From positions 124,001 through 188,000 of the forward strand of contig JAAFIQ010000003.1 of assembly GCA_013298715.1 (NCBI GenBank): a DNA stretch of 64,000 bases, written 5' to 3'. A model generated the notes under the pieces. The model did no database searches, had not been told where the DNA came from, and worked only from the letters and a program-made list of their open reading frames with translations. Shown in pieces: positions 9,651 through 18,563 of this stretch. A program made the translations under genes and the position numbers. Numbering within the stretch: the first letter of the stretch is position 1; every line of letters starts with the position of its first letter. Source of the stretch: Bacteroidota bacterium. Lineage in GTDB: Bacteria; Bacteroidota; Bacteroidia; B-17B0; Aurantibacillaceae.

Positions 9651-12600
9651 ATGAAAAAGCTATTAATAACCTTAAGTATCTCAGCAGCCTTAGTTGCTTC
9701 TGCTAAAGAAAATGCTGCTGTTTCGATGAGACAAAAGCAAAAGGATTCTCAGCAAAGCCTTAATCAAAGGGTAATGTCTGCATGTGCAGCTGCCAGAGGA
9801 AGTGCAGAATTAAAAACAAATAATGTTCGTACAATTATTTACACGGGTGGCGACATGTGGTGGGATCAGTTCGGTAGTGGTAACGCACGTTATATTATAC
9901 CAAAAGTTGAAGTTTTAGCGAATGGTATTTCCTCAAGTTTTGCTGGCTCAATCTGGTTAGGTGGTTTAGATGCCGGAGGAACGTTAAAGGTTGCGGCTAT
10001 GACATATCGTCAAAATGGTAGCGATTTTTGGCCTGGACCTCTAGATATCACAAATGCCTCTGCCGATCCAGCTGTGTGTTCACAGTATGACCAATTGTTC
10101 AGAATGACAAGAGCTGAGGTGGATAATATGGTTTTAAATGGTTCATCACCTAGCGCAAGTATTTTAAACTGGCCGGGTAATGGCGATTTTTTGAAAAATC
10201 AAGACCCAATTTTGGCGCCTTTTGTTGATGTTAATAACAATGGAATTTATGAGCCAACCTCTGGTGATTATCCCTCTTATGATGTTTTTAATAGAATAGA
10301 TAACAAAGATGACAAAGGATTTTGTAAAGCTAAACTATTTGGTGATGAAACCCTATTTTGGGTTTTTAATGATAAAGGAGACGTGCATACAGAAACTCAA
10401 GGTGTTGCAATTGGTGTTGAAATAAGAGCTCAGGCATTTGCCTTTAAAACAAATGACGAAATTAATAATATGACTTTCTATAGTTATGAGATTCATAATC
10501 GTTCTTCATTTCAGTTAAATAAAACATATTTTACTATCTGGAATGATGCAGACTTAGGGTATTATTTGGATGATTATGTTGGTTGTGATGTAGGTCGTGG
10601 ATTAGGTTATATTTACAATGCGGATCCATTTGATGAAACTGCTGCTGGAACGAATGGTTATGGTGATTTTCCACCTGCATTGGGTTGTGATTTCTTTAAA
10701 GGTCCATTAGCTGATTTAAACGATGGTATAGATAATGATTTTGATGCAAGCCAAAGTGGTCAATTTGCTGGAACTGATGAAAAAGGAGAAACTATTCAGA
10801 TGAGTCGTTTTACATATTATAATAATAATATAGGAGCTTTCCCACCTCAAACTACAAACCCAGATATCGCTATTCATTACTATAATTTTATGACTGGTTT
10901 TTGGAAGGATGGTTCACCATTTACTTTTGGTAATAATGCCTATGGTGGAACTCTACCTTACACATTTGTGTATGATGGAGACCCTGTGAACAACACTGGT
11001 TGGACTGAAAAAAATTCTGGAAACCTTCCAGGGGACAGACGGTTCTTACAATCAGCTGGACCTTTCACGTTAAAACCTGGGGCTGTTAATGACATTACAT
11101 TTGGTATGCCTTGGGCTCAAGCTCCCACTAAAGGTGGAAATATTGAGTCAATAAGACTTCTAAGGTCTGCTGATGATAAAGCTCAGGCTTTGTTTGATGC
11201 ATGTTTTAAAATTCTTGATGGTCCTGAAGCCCCAAACATGACCATACAAGAAATGGACAAGGAAATGATTTTTTATTTAACCAACAAACGTGGTAGTAAT
11301 AATTACAAGCAGTTTAACAACGATTATAACGAAGAAGACATTTCTATAGTATCTGATCCAACTTCAACTATTACTGCTCTATCTAATCCAGATAAATTTT
11401 ATAAATTTGAAGGTTATATCGTTTATCAAGTAAGAGATGCTGGGGTTTCTTCTACAGATTTAAGTGATAGAACAAAAGCTATTCCTGTTTTTCAGTGCGA
11501 CATTAAAAACGGCGTTTCTCGTTTGATTAACTTCGAGCAAGATAACAATGTGGGTCAATTGGTTCCAAAGATTAAAGTAGAAGGTAACGATAATGGGGTA
11601 GTATCAACCTTTAAATTAACAGAGGATGCATTTTCTACCCTTGAAAATAGAAAATTCGTTAATAATAAAACCTATTATTTTGTATCTGTGGCCTATGCTT
11701 ACAATAACTATTTAACTTATGCTCCTGATGTTCCAGTTTCAGTTAATCCAGCAGCAAATGTTTTAGGTCAAAAACGCACTTACCTTGAAGGTAGAAATAT
11801 AAAAAGAGCCGCAGGTATCCCGCATATTACCGACACTGAAAAGGATGGGACTATCTCTCAAGCAGCTTACGGTTTTGGCCCAAAAATAACCAGAATTGAA
11901 GGTCAAGGTAATGGAGGTAATTTTATTACACTTACCAAGGCTAGTGAGGATGCTATTTTGGCTAATAATTTTGTTCCTGAAATTACTTATGAGAACGGAA
12001 AAGGACCTATCAACGTAAAAGTTGTGGATCCATTAAACGTAATTAATTCTAATTTTCAATTCAAGTTACGTTCTAATTTGGCCACGAATACGGGAACTGC
12101 AGCCTCTACGTTCTCTTTAGCACTCCCAACTACAACTGCTGGAGCGATGTTAGGCGATGTAAATGCAGATCTATCAAGTTGGGAACTTTACGATGTTACC
12201 AACAATAAATACTATTATCCAACTCCTGTTAACACGAGTTCAACTATATCTGGTGGGATTCCTGATAACAAATATCAACCAATTAGAAACGACAATGAGG
12301 TTTATTTCCCTGAATTAGGCTTATCCATTACCTTAAAACAGGTTGCTGACCCTGGAGAAAAAGTAAATTCTTTCACTGATTATGCATCTTTAAAAAATTA
12401 TGCAGGATTAGAGCCTGGAACTTTTTTAGGAGCATCACTTACTTATGAAAATGGAACTGCTAACTGGTTAATTCCACAAAAGGATGCTGATGGTGTTCAA
12501 AACCCTACTAACTGGATTTTAAGTGGAACAACCAAATTTTCTGATAAACAAAACAGATATGGGTCTGACGCCTATTATAATTTAGATGGTGCAGAGCAGC

Positions 12601-14162
12601 CTGAAACATTTGTTGACCCAACCAAGCAGTTTGGCAACATATTAGAAGGAACTTGGGCGCCTTATACCTTGTGTTCTTCATTCTATCGTTTAGCAGCTAA
12701 TGTTGCGGGTGGTAATACTCGTTGTTTTGGCGGACCTGCTCTAAGCGGCTATGTTTGGAAAAACGACGATGCAATTTTACGAAGTGAAGGTTTAGGAATT
12801 ACCGCTACTGATGTTTATGGTCTTCCAGGCACTATGAACCCTAATGAAGGGGCATCTGATTTACGTCGTTTGTCCAGTGTTGTAATTGTTTACACTAAAG
12901 ATAAGTCTAAATGGACACGTTGTCCAGTTATCGAGATGCAAGAACGCTATACCTTAAGTGAAGGGAATGCTGTTTTCTTTTCTCCAAGAAATCATGCGTC
13001 AATCGACAAACAGGGCATTTCTTTCGGAGCTCCTGGTTGCAATACCGCAGAGGCTTCAATTACATCTACTGCGAGTATGGGTTGGTTTCCTGGATATGCG
13101 ATAAGCATCGAAACAGGTGAACGTTTAAATATGATGTATGGTGAAGATAGTTACCAAAAAGAAAATAATGGTGATGATATGATTTGGAATCCCACTAATT
13201 CGAGCACAGGTTCAAGTTTTTCAATGGGGGGTAAGCATTTCGTGTATGTTTTTTCTGCAAATGCCATAACAGGTCAGTTTAGAAAAATAAGTAATGCCAG
13301 TTGGCAAGAAACAAGTGAACCTAATAGTTTAATAGGCAACAATATTGGTTCACCTAGGTACGATCAAGGCGCCCATGCATATAACATTTTAAGCAAATTT
13401 TTCCGTAAAGATCCTTCATTAGGATTCCCTTCTTATAATGCTGGGAATAATGCAGCACCAATTGAGTGTTTAACGCGTGATATTATGTGGGTTTCAATGC
13501 CAATGGTTAGAAATGGTTTTATATTTAAGGACCCTGCAAATATGCCATCTGATGTTAGAATTCAGATTAATGTTACAAAGCCTTATAGATTCGGTTATAC
13601 TGGGATCGTCGATGTTACCAATAATCCTGCGGGAACATCTCTTGGTTTATTAAACAAATTAGTTGCTGTAAGAAATTTCACTTCATTAACAACCTTTACA
13701 GCTTCTAACCCTCAAAATGGTAATTTACCAATGTATAAATTTAATACAAGTGATATTGCTTCCTTGTTTGGACAAACCGATGTTGCTAAGAACTCTTTAG
13801 ATTTAATTAAAGTTGTTCCTAATCCTTATTATGGGTCATCTTCTTACGAAACAAAACGTATTGATAATCGTGTTAGAATCACTAACCTTCCTAACAAATG
13901 TACTGTGAAAATTTTTACAATGAATGGAACCCTGGTGCGCACGCTTAAACGTGATGTGAGTGATCAAGAAGATATTGGAATTGCAAATACAGAAATTAAA
14001 CAATCTAAACGTATACCTTATATGGATTGGGATTTAAAAAATCAAAATAATATTTCGGTAGCAAGTGGATTATACATTTTCCATATTGATGCACCTGGAA
14101 TTGGAGAAAAAATTGTGAAATGGTTTGGTGTTATGCGTCCGCTTGATGTTCAAAATTATTAA
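9651..14162 (+). CDS. Large exported protein with T9SS-like C-terminal domain
   Basis: Exported protein of about 1503 residues with signal peptide KKLLITLSISAALVASA. The N-terminal third carries a pattern I recognise from large Bacteroidota secreted proteins: GGDMWWDQFGSG, SFAGSIWLGGLDAGG, TYRQNGSDFWPGPLD, followed by aspartate/asparagine-rich loops such as VDVNNNGIYEPTSGDYP and LNDGIDNDFDAS that could bind calcium. The C-terminal about 110 residues (VVPNPYYGSS, VKIFTMNGTLVRTL, ASGLYIFHIDAPG) resemble the Ig-like FlgD/T9SS sorting fold, so type IX secretion to the surface is likely. No enzymatic motif is seen. It lies between a TonB receptor and a PorV/PorQ-family gene with short gaps and very probably belongs to the same operon. 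Function unknown. Confidence 0.85.
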   Translation: MKKLLITLSISAALVASAKENAAVSMRQKQKDSQQSLNQRVMSACAAARGSAELKTNNVRTIIYTGGDMWWDQFGSGNARYIIPKVEVLANGISSSFAGSIWLGGLDAGGTLKVAAMTYRQNGSDFWPGPLDITNASADPAVCSQYDQLFRMTRAEVDNMVLNGSSPSASILNWPGNGDFLKNQDPILAPFVDVNNNGIYEPTSGDYPSYDVFNRIDNKDDKGFCKAKLFGDETLFWVFNDKGDVHTETQGVAIGVEIRAQAFAFKTNDEINNMTFYSYEIHNRSSFQLNKTYFTIWNDADLGYYLDDYVGCDVGRGLGYIYNADPFDETAAGTNGYGDFPPALGCDFFKGPLADLNDGIDNDFDASQSGQFAGTDEKGETIQMSRFTYYNNNIGAFPPQTTNPDIAIHYYNFMTGFWKDGSPFTFGNNAYGGTLPYTFVYDGDPVNNTGWTEKNSGNLPGDRRFLQSAGPFTLKPGAVNDITFGMPWAQAPTKGGNIESIRLLRSADDKAQALFDACFKILDGPEAPNMTIQEMDKEMIFYLTNKRGSNNYKQFNNDYNEEDISIVSDPTSTITALSNPDKFYKFEGYIVYQVRDAGVSSTDLSDRTKAIPVFQCDIKNGVSRLINFEQDNNVGQLVPKIKVEGNDNGVVSTFKLTEDAFSTLENRKFVNNKTYYFVSVAYAYNNYLTYAPDVPVSVNPAANVLGQKRTYLEGRNIKRAAGIPHITDTEKDGTISQAAYGFGPKITRIEGQGNGGNFITLTKASEDAILANNFVPEITYENGKGPINVKVVDPLNVINSNFQFKLRSNLATNTGTAASTFSLALPTTTAGAMLGDVNADLSSWELYDVTNNKYYYPTPVNTSSTISGGIPDNKYQPIRNDNEVYFPELGLSITLKQVADPGEKVNSFTDYASLKNYAGLEPGTFLGASLTYENGTANWLIPQKDADGVQNPTNWILSGTTKFSDKQNRYGSDAYYNLDGAEQPETFVDPTKQFGNILEGTWAPYTLCSSFYRLAANVAGGNTRCFGGPALSGYVWKNDDAILRSEGLGITATDVYGLPGTMNPNEGASDLRRLSSVVIVYTKDKSKWTRCPVIEMQERYTLSEGNAVFFSPRNHASIDKQGISFGAPGCNTAEASITSTASMGWFPGYAISIETGERLNMMYGEDSYQKENNGDDMIWNPTNSSTGSSFSMGGKHFVYVFSANAITGQFRKISNASWQETSEPNSLIGNNIGSPRYDQGAHAYNILSKFFRKDPSLGFPSYNAGNNAAPIECLTRDIMWVSMPMVRNGFIFKDPANMPSDVRIQINVTKPYRFGYTGIVDVTNNPAGTSLGLLNKLVAVRNFTSLTTFTASNPQNGNLPMYKFNTSDIASLFGQTDVAKNSLDLIKVVPNPYYGSSSYETKRIDNRVRITNLPNKCTVKIFTMNGTLVRTLKRDVSDQEDIGIANTEIKQSKRIPYMDWDLKNQNNISVASGLYIFHIDAPGIGEKIVKWFGVMRPLDVQNY

Positions 14163-14171
14163 TGTATAGTT

Positions 14172-14176
14172 AGGAG
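14172..14176 (+). promoter_or_regulatory. Shine-Dalgarno sequence (AGGAG)
   Basis: AGGAG lies six bases upstream of the ATG at 14183, in the 20-base gap after the large exported-protein gene. Together with the site at 9636 it makes the two downstream genes of this operon stand out from the SD-less genes around them. Confidence 0.6.
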
Positions 14177-14182
14177 AAAGTT

Positions 14183-15247
14183 ATGATAAAAAATTTAAAA
14201 TACATTGGTTTAAGCACTATTATTGCTTGCTCAACCCTTCATGCAGGAAATCCTGAACGTGCTGGACAAGCAGGCGCTGGACAACTTTTAATAAATCCTT
14301 ATGCCCGTAATTCGGGTATGGTAGGTGCAAATTCTGCTAAAGTTAGAGGTTTAGAAGCTCAGTTTCTTAATATAGCAGGAACTGCCTATACACGTAAAAC
14401 CGAAATAATTTTTAACCGTACAGCTTGGTTATTGGGTACGGATATTAATATTAATACTTTTGGTTTAACCCAAGGTATTGGTGAAACTAGTACAATAGGT
14501 TTTGGTGTAATGGCTATTAATGCTGGTAAAATTGATATTACTACTGAAGAACAGCCTGAAGGTGGTCTAGGTACTTATCAACCAACATTTCAAAACATTA
14601 GCTTGTCTTACGCCAAAATGTTTTCTGAAGCTATTTTCGGTGGGATTAACATTAAGTTAATTAATGAACAAATTCCTAATGTATCAGCTAAAGGAGTTGC
14701 AATTGATGCTGGTATTCAATATCATACGGGTAAATACGATCAAATTCATATTGGTATAGCACTAAAAAATTGGGGACCAAAAATGACTTACCGAGGCGAT
14801 GGTTTAAGTCGTCAAGCCACCACGAATTATGGTGGTAATTATGAATTAACTGTAAACAATCGTTCTGGTGCGTTTGAATTGCCAGCGCTGGTAAATATCG
14901 GCGGAGCTTATGATATTTATCTTTTAAAAGACAGTAGTGGTGTTTCAAAAAAGCATAGAATTACTTTAAATTCAACTTTTACTTCAAATTCTTTTACTTA
15001 CGACAATCTTTTATTCGGCGTAGAATATGCTTGGAAAGATATGTTAATGCTTAGAGGAGGTTATATGTACGAAAAGGGAATAACAAGTAGTGCTGACAGA
15101 AGAACTGTGTTTACTGGTCCGGCGCTTGGTGCTACGTTTGAAGTTCCATTTAATGAGAAAAAATCTACCGTTGGTTTTGATTACTCTTACCGTTTTACCA
15201 ATCCGTTTGGTGGATCACATACTTTTGGATTACGTGTGAACTTATAA
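14183..15247 (+). CDS. PorV/PorQ family outer-membrane protein
   Basis: A 354-residue barrel with signal peptide (NLKYIGLSTIIACSTLHAG) and the family's opening pattern: GQAGAGQLLINPYARNSGMVGANSAKVRGLEAQFLN-type segment followed by repeated strands (IIFNRTAWLLG, ISLSYAKMFSEAIFGGINIKL) and a terminal VNL strand. PorV is the FadL-like barrel that shuttles cargo from the T9SS translocon to the attachment complex; this family also includes paralogues of unknown cargo. Its position directly after a large T9SS-like exported protein suggests a dedicated partner rather than the housekeeping PorV, which is inference. An AGGAG Shine-Dalgarno lies upstream (14172-14176), and a terminator follows at 15276. 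Confidence 0.85.
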   Translation: MIKNLKYIGLSTIIACSTLHAGNPERAGQAGAGQLLINPYARNSGMVGANSAKVRGLEAQFLNIAGTAYTRKTEIIFNRTAWLLGTDININTFGLTQGIGETSTIGFGVMAINAGKIDITTEEQPEGGLGTYQPTFQNISLSYAKMFSEAIFGGINIKLINEQIPNVSAKGVAIDAGIQYHTGKYDQIHIGIALKNWGPKMTYRGDGLSRQATTNYGGNYELTVNNRSGAFELPALVNIGGAYDIYLLKDSSGVSKKHRITLNSTFTSNSFTYDNLLFGVEYAWKDMLMLRGGYMYEKGITSSADRRTVFTGPALGATFEVPFNEKKSTVGFDYSYRFTNPFGGSHTFGLRVNL

Positions 15248-15275
15248 GAAAAAATTATTATTTTTGAATTTAATT

Positions 15276-15309
15276 AAGAGTCCCGAATTTATCGGGATTC
15301 TTTGTTTTT
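15276..15309 (+). terminator. Rho-independent terminator of the TonB/PorV-like operon
   Basis: An 11-bp stem (AAGAGTCCCGA pairing with TCGGGATTCTT, one G-U pair) with a five-base loop is followed by a T-rich tract. It lies 28 bases after the PorV/PorQ-like gene and 17 before greA, so it closes the operon. Confidence 0.85.
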
Positions 15310-15325
15310 TATAACCTAAAATACT

Positions 15326-15799
15326 ATGTCGCAAGTTGGATATTATACCGAAGAAAGCTTAAAAAAATTGCAAGCCGAACTGCATCAACTAAAAACAGTT
15401 GAACGAAAAAAATGTACTGCCGCAGTTGCCGAAGCCAGAGATAAAGGAGATTTGAGTGAAAATGCCGAGTACGATGCAGCACGTGAGGCACAAGCTTTAT
15501 TAGAAGTTAAAATTGCTAAGTTAGAAGATGTTGTGGCTAATGCAAGAATTGTTGATGAAACAAAACTCGATTTGAGCAAAGTAAGTATCTTAACCACCGC
15601 TACAATTAAAAATACCAAAAACGGAGCATCTATGAAATATACCCTAGTTGCCCAAAGTGAAGCTGATTTAAAGGCCGGAAAAATCTCAGTTGACTCGCCT
15701 ATTGGAAAAGCGATTCTGGGTAAAAAGGTTGGCGATAAAGTAGATGTTCAAATCCCCGCAGGAACGGTTACCTTTGAGATTACAGAAATAGCAATTTAA
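15326..15799 (+). CDS. greA: Transcription elongation factor GreA
   Basis: GreA rescues backtracked RNA polymerase by stimulating cleavage of the transcript 3' end. The 157 residues match the usual length. The N-terminal coiled coil (about 1-75) carries the acidic tip signature RDKGDLSENAEYDAAREAQ, whose Asp and Glu reach into the polymerase secondary channel; the C-terminal FKBP-like domain contains SPIGKAILGKKVGDKVDVQ. It stands after a strong terminator and two bases before the HIT-protein gene, so it probably heads a new unit with it. Confidence 0.96.
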   Translation: MSQVGYYTEESLKKLQAELHQLKTVERKKCTAAVAEARDKGDLSENAEYDAAREAQALLEVKIAKLEDVVANARIVDETKLDLSKVSILTTATIKNTKNGASMKYTLVAQSEADLKAGKISVDSPIGKAILGKKVGDKVDVQIPAGTVTFEITEIAI

Positions 15800-15801
15800 T
15801 T

Positions 15802-16197
15802 GTGGGTAGCATTTTCACTAAAATAATTAATGGCGAAATTCCAAGCTACAAAATTGCGGAAGATGAAAATTTTTTAGCTTTTTTGGATGCCTTTCCTTTA
15901 AAGAAAGGACATGTGCTAGTGATTCCTAAAACAGAGGTTGATTATATTTTTGATTTAGATACAGATATGTATACTGGTTTGATGGCTTTTAGTAATCGTG
16001 TTGCAAAGGCTATTAAAAAAGCAATTGCATGCAATAGAATTAGTATACACGTTGTGGGACTCGAAGTTCCTCACGCACATATTCATCTTATTCCTATTAA
16101 TACAATGAATGATTGTAATTTTTCAAATTCAAAACTAAAATTAACCCAAGAGGAGTTTATAGAAATCGCATCACTAATAAAAAATAATTTTTTATGA
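15802..16197 (+). CDS. HIT family protein (nucleotide hydrolase/transferase)
   Basis: Histidine-triad protein of 131 residues, with the catalytic triad HAHIH (91-95) in VPHAHIHLIPIN and the typical opening SIFTKIINGEIPSYKIAE. HIT proteins of this branch hydrolyse nucleoside phosphoramidates or related adenylates; the exact substrate is not visible. The start is a GTG at 15802, two bases after the greA stop, because no ATG precedes the conserved opening. Its stop overlaps the next gene's start by four bases (ATGA), indicating translational coupling. Confidence 0.92.
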   Translation: MGSIFTKIINGEIPSYKIAEDENFLAFLDAFPLKKGHVLVIPKTEVDYIFDLDTDMYTGLMAFSNRVAKAIKKAIACNRISIHVVGLEVPHAHIHLIPINTMNDCNFSNSKLKLTQEEFIEIASLIKNNFL

Positions 16198-17600
16198 CAA
16201 AAATCAAATTCGGAACTGATGGCTGGAGGGCCATAATAGCTCAAGACTTTACTGTTGAAAACGTAGCCCGCGTAACTGAAGCAACAAGTAAATGGTTATT
16301 AGCTTCGCACAAAAATCCTACGGTTGTTGTAGGGCACGATTGTAGGTTTGCAGGAGAATTATTTGCTGCAACAACTGCAAAAGTTTTTATTGCTAATGGC
16401 ATAAAAGTTTTATTAGCTAAAGGATTTGTTAGTACACCAATGATATCACTTGGGGCCGTAAAATATAAAACCAATTTAGGAATTATTTTAACGGCAAGCC
16501 ACAACCCGCCATCTTATAACGGTTACAAAATAAAAGCGCATTACGGTGGACCACTTGGACCAGATGAAGTGCAACAGGTAGAAGATATTATTCCTGAAGC
16601 GGCTAACCAAAATTACCTGTCTGTAAATTTTTCTGAAGCGGAAGCCAAAGGACTGCTGGAATATGTTGATTTAGAAGATTTATACATCAAACATGTTGAA
16701 GCAAATTTTGATTTACAAGCAATTCGGAATTCAAATTTAGTTTTGGCTTACGATAGTATGTATGGTGCTGGACAACGTGTTATGAGTAAATTGTTTCCTA
16801 ACATTCATCATTTACATAACGACCATAACCCTGGTTTTCATGGGCAAGCGCCTGAACCAATTCATAAAAATTTATTAGAGTTTAGTAATTTTATAAAGGA
16901 AAAGAAAAACATTTCTTGTGGATTAGCGACTGATGGTGATGCTGATAGAATTGGACTATACGACAACGAAGGAAACTTTGTTGATTCGCACCACATTATT
17001 TTATTATTGATTCATTATTTAAAAAAATACAAAGGGCAAACAGGTAAGGTAGCTACAGCGTTTAGCACAACCGTTAAAATTAACAATATATGCAAGCATT
17101 ATAATTTGCCTTTAGATGTAGTAAAAATTGGTTTCAAATACATTTGCGGTATAATGGTGAATGAAGATGTATTGGTTGGTGGTGAAGAGAGCGGCGGTAT
17201 AGCTATTAAGGGACATATACCAGAGCGGGATGGGATTTGGATGGGGCTTACCATTTGGGAATTTATGGCCAAAACAGGAAAGTCGCTAAAAGAATTAATA
17301 CAAGAAGTTTACGATATTACTGGTACTTTTTGGTTTGAAAGGTACGATATGCATATTGATGAAAGTATAAAACAAAAAGTATTATCAAATTGTAAGAACA
17401 ATACGTATAAAACGTTTGGAAAATATAGTGTTAGTCGTGTAGATGATTTAGACGGATATAAATATTTTTTTGACGACAACACCTGGTTAATGATTCGTGC
17501 AAGTGGAACTGAGCCTGTTTTACGCGTTTATACTGAAGCAGCAACAAAAGAAAAAGCCTTTGATATTTTAGCGGATGCAAAAAATGTTCTGTTAAGTTAA
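16194..17600 (+). CDS. Phosphoglucomutase/phosphomannomutase family protein
   Basis: Alpha-D-phosphohexomutase of 468 residues that interconverts hexose 1- and 6-phosphates for envelope or storage polysaccharides. All four active-site regions are present: the phosphoserine loop TASHNP (S102), the metal loop DGDADR (247-252), the sugar-binding loop GGEESGGI and the phosphate-binding RASGTEPVLRVYTEA near the C-terminus. It starts KIKFGTDGWRAIIA, a form common in Bacteroidota enzymes of mixed glucosamine/glucose/mannose specificity, so the preferred sugar cannot be assigned. It is translationally coupled to the HIT gene and followed after nine bases by nadK. Confidence 0.92.
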   Translation: MTKIKFGTDGWRAIIAQDFTVENVARVTEATSKWLLASHKNPTVVVGHDCRFAGELFAATTAKVFIANGIKVLLAKGFVSTPMISLGAVKYKTNLGIILTASHNPPSYNGYKIKAHYGGPLGPDEVQQVEDIIPEAANQNYLSVNFSEAEAKGLLEYVDLEDLYIKHVEANFDLQAIRNSNLVLAYDSMYGAGQRVMSKLFPNIHHLHNDHNPGFHGQAPEPIHKNLLEFSNFIKEKKNISCGLATDGDADRIGLYDNEGNFVDSHHIILLLIHYLKKYKGQTGKVATAFSTTVKINNICKHYNLPLDVVKIGFKYICGIMVNEDVLVGGEESGGIAIKGHIPERDGIWMGLTIWEFMAKTGKSLKELIQEVYDITGTFWFERYDMHIDESIKQKVLSNCKNNTYKTFGKYSVSRVDDLDGYKYFFDDNTWLMIRASGTEPVLRVYTEAATKEKAFDILADAKNVLLS

Positions 17601-17609
17601 AATCACAAA

Positions 17610-18488
17610 ATGAAAATAGCAATCTACGCGCGTTCTACGAATGATAATCACAAAAATTATCTTGAAGAAATTTACAATTGTGTAAAGAACGAGGGCGTTG
17701 AGTTAATTGTATATAAACCTTACTATAATTTTTTAAGAAATAAATTTAATCTTCAGATAGAACTAAAAACATTTTCTAATTCTGAAGAGTTGGTTGCAAG
17801 TGCAGATTATGTTATTTCTTTAGGTGGAGATGGCACAATGCTTGAAACCCTTGAGTTTGTTCGTAAATCGGGAATCCCTGTAATGGGTGTAAATACAGGC
17901 AGGTTGGGATTTTTAGCAACTGTTGCTAAAGAAGATTTGAATAAGTTTATTGCCCTTTTAATTAAAGAAAAATTCACCTTAGATAAGCGGGAGTTGATTG
18001 AAATATCGGGATGTAATAATTGTTTTAATAACGTAAATTACGCAATAAACGAATTTACACTGCATAAAAAAGATAGTGGCGCCATGATTAATATTGATAC
18101 GTTTGTTGATGGTGTTTTTTTAAACTCTTATTTTGCCGATGGATTAATTGTAAGCACACCAACTGGCTCTACAGCCTATTCCTTAAGTTGCGGCGGACCA
18201 ATTATGGTACCCGACTCAGAAAATTTTATTATTACGCCAATTGCCCCGCATAACTTAAATGTTAGGCCTATTGTAATTTCTAACAATAAAAAATTAACCT
18301 TTAAAGTTAGTGGTCGGAGCGAATTCTTTAATTTATCCCTCGATTCAAGAAGCGCGCAAATAGCTTCAAATATTGAGATTGAGATTAAAAAGGCTGATTT
18401 CAGATTTAATTTAATTAACTTTGAAGGACAACATTTTTTTACCACACTTCGCAACAAGTTACTTTGGGGAATTGACAGAAGGTTATAA
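17610..18488 (+). CDS. nadK: NAD kinase
   Basis: ATP-dependent kinase that makes NADP from NAD. The 292 residues include the diagnostic GGDGTM motif (72-77), the NTGRLGFLA segment, and the C-terminal nucleotide-binding SPTGSTAYSLSCGGPI-type stretch (here STPTGSTAYSLSCGGPI) followed by ITPIAPHNLNVRPIVI. Length is normal. It closes the greA-HIT-phosphomutase series, which has gaps of only 2 to 9 bases or overlaps, so the four genes are probably one operon. Confidence 0.96.
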   Translation: MKIAIYARSTNDNHKNYLEEIYNCVKNEGVELIVYKPYYNFLRNKFNLQIELKTFSNSEELVASADYVISLGGDGTMLETLEFVRKSGIPVMGVNTGRLGFLATVAKEDLNKFIALLIKEKFTLDKRELIEISGCNNCFNNVNYAINEFTLHKKDSGAMINIDTFVDGVFLNSYFADGLIVSTPTGSTAYSLSCGGPIMVPDSENFIITPIAPHNLNVRPIVISNNKKLTFKVSGRSEFFNLSLDSRSAQIASNIEIEIKKADFRFNLINFEGQHFFTTLRNKLLWGIDRRL

Positions 18489-18563
18489 TTTAATTCAAAA
18501 AATTTTTTCCTAAAAATCTAAAATTGTATAATTGTTTAATATTTCTATTAGCAACTAAAGATT

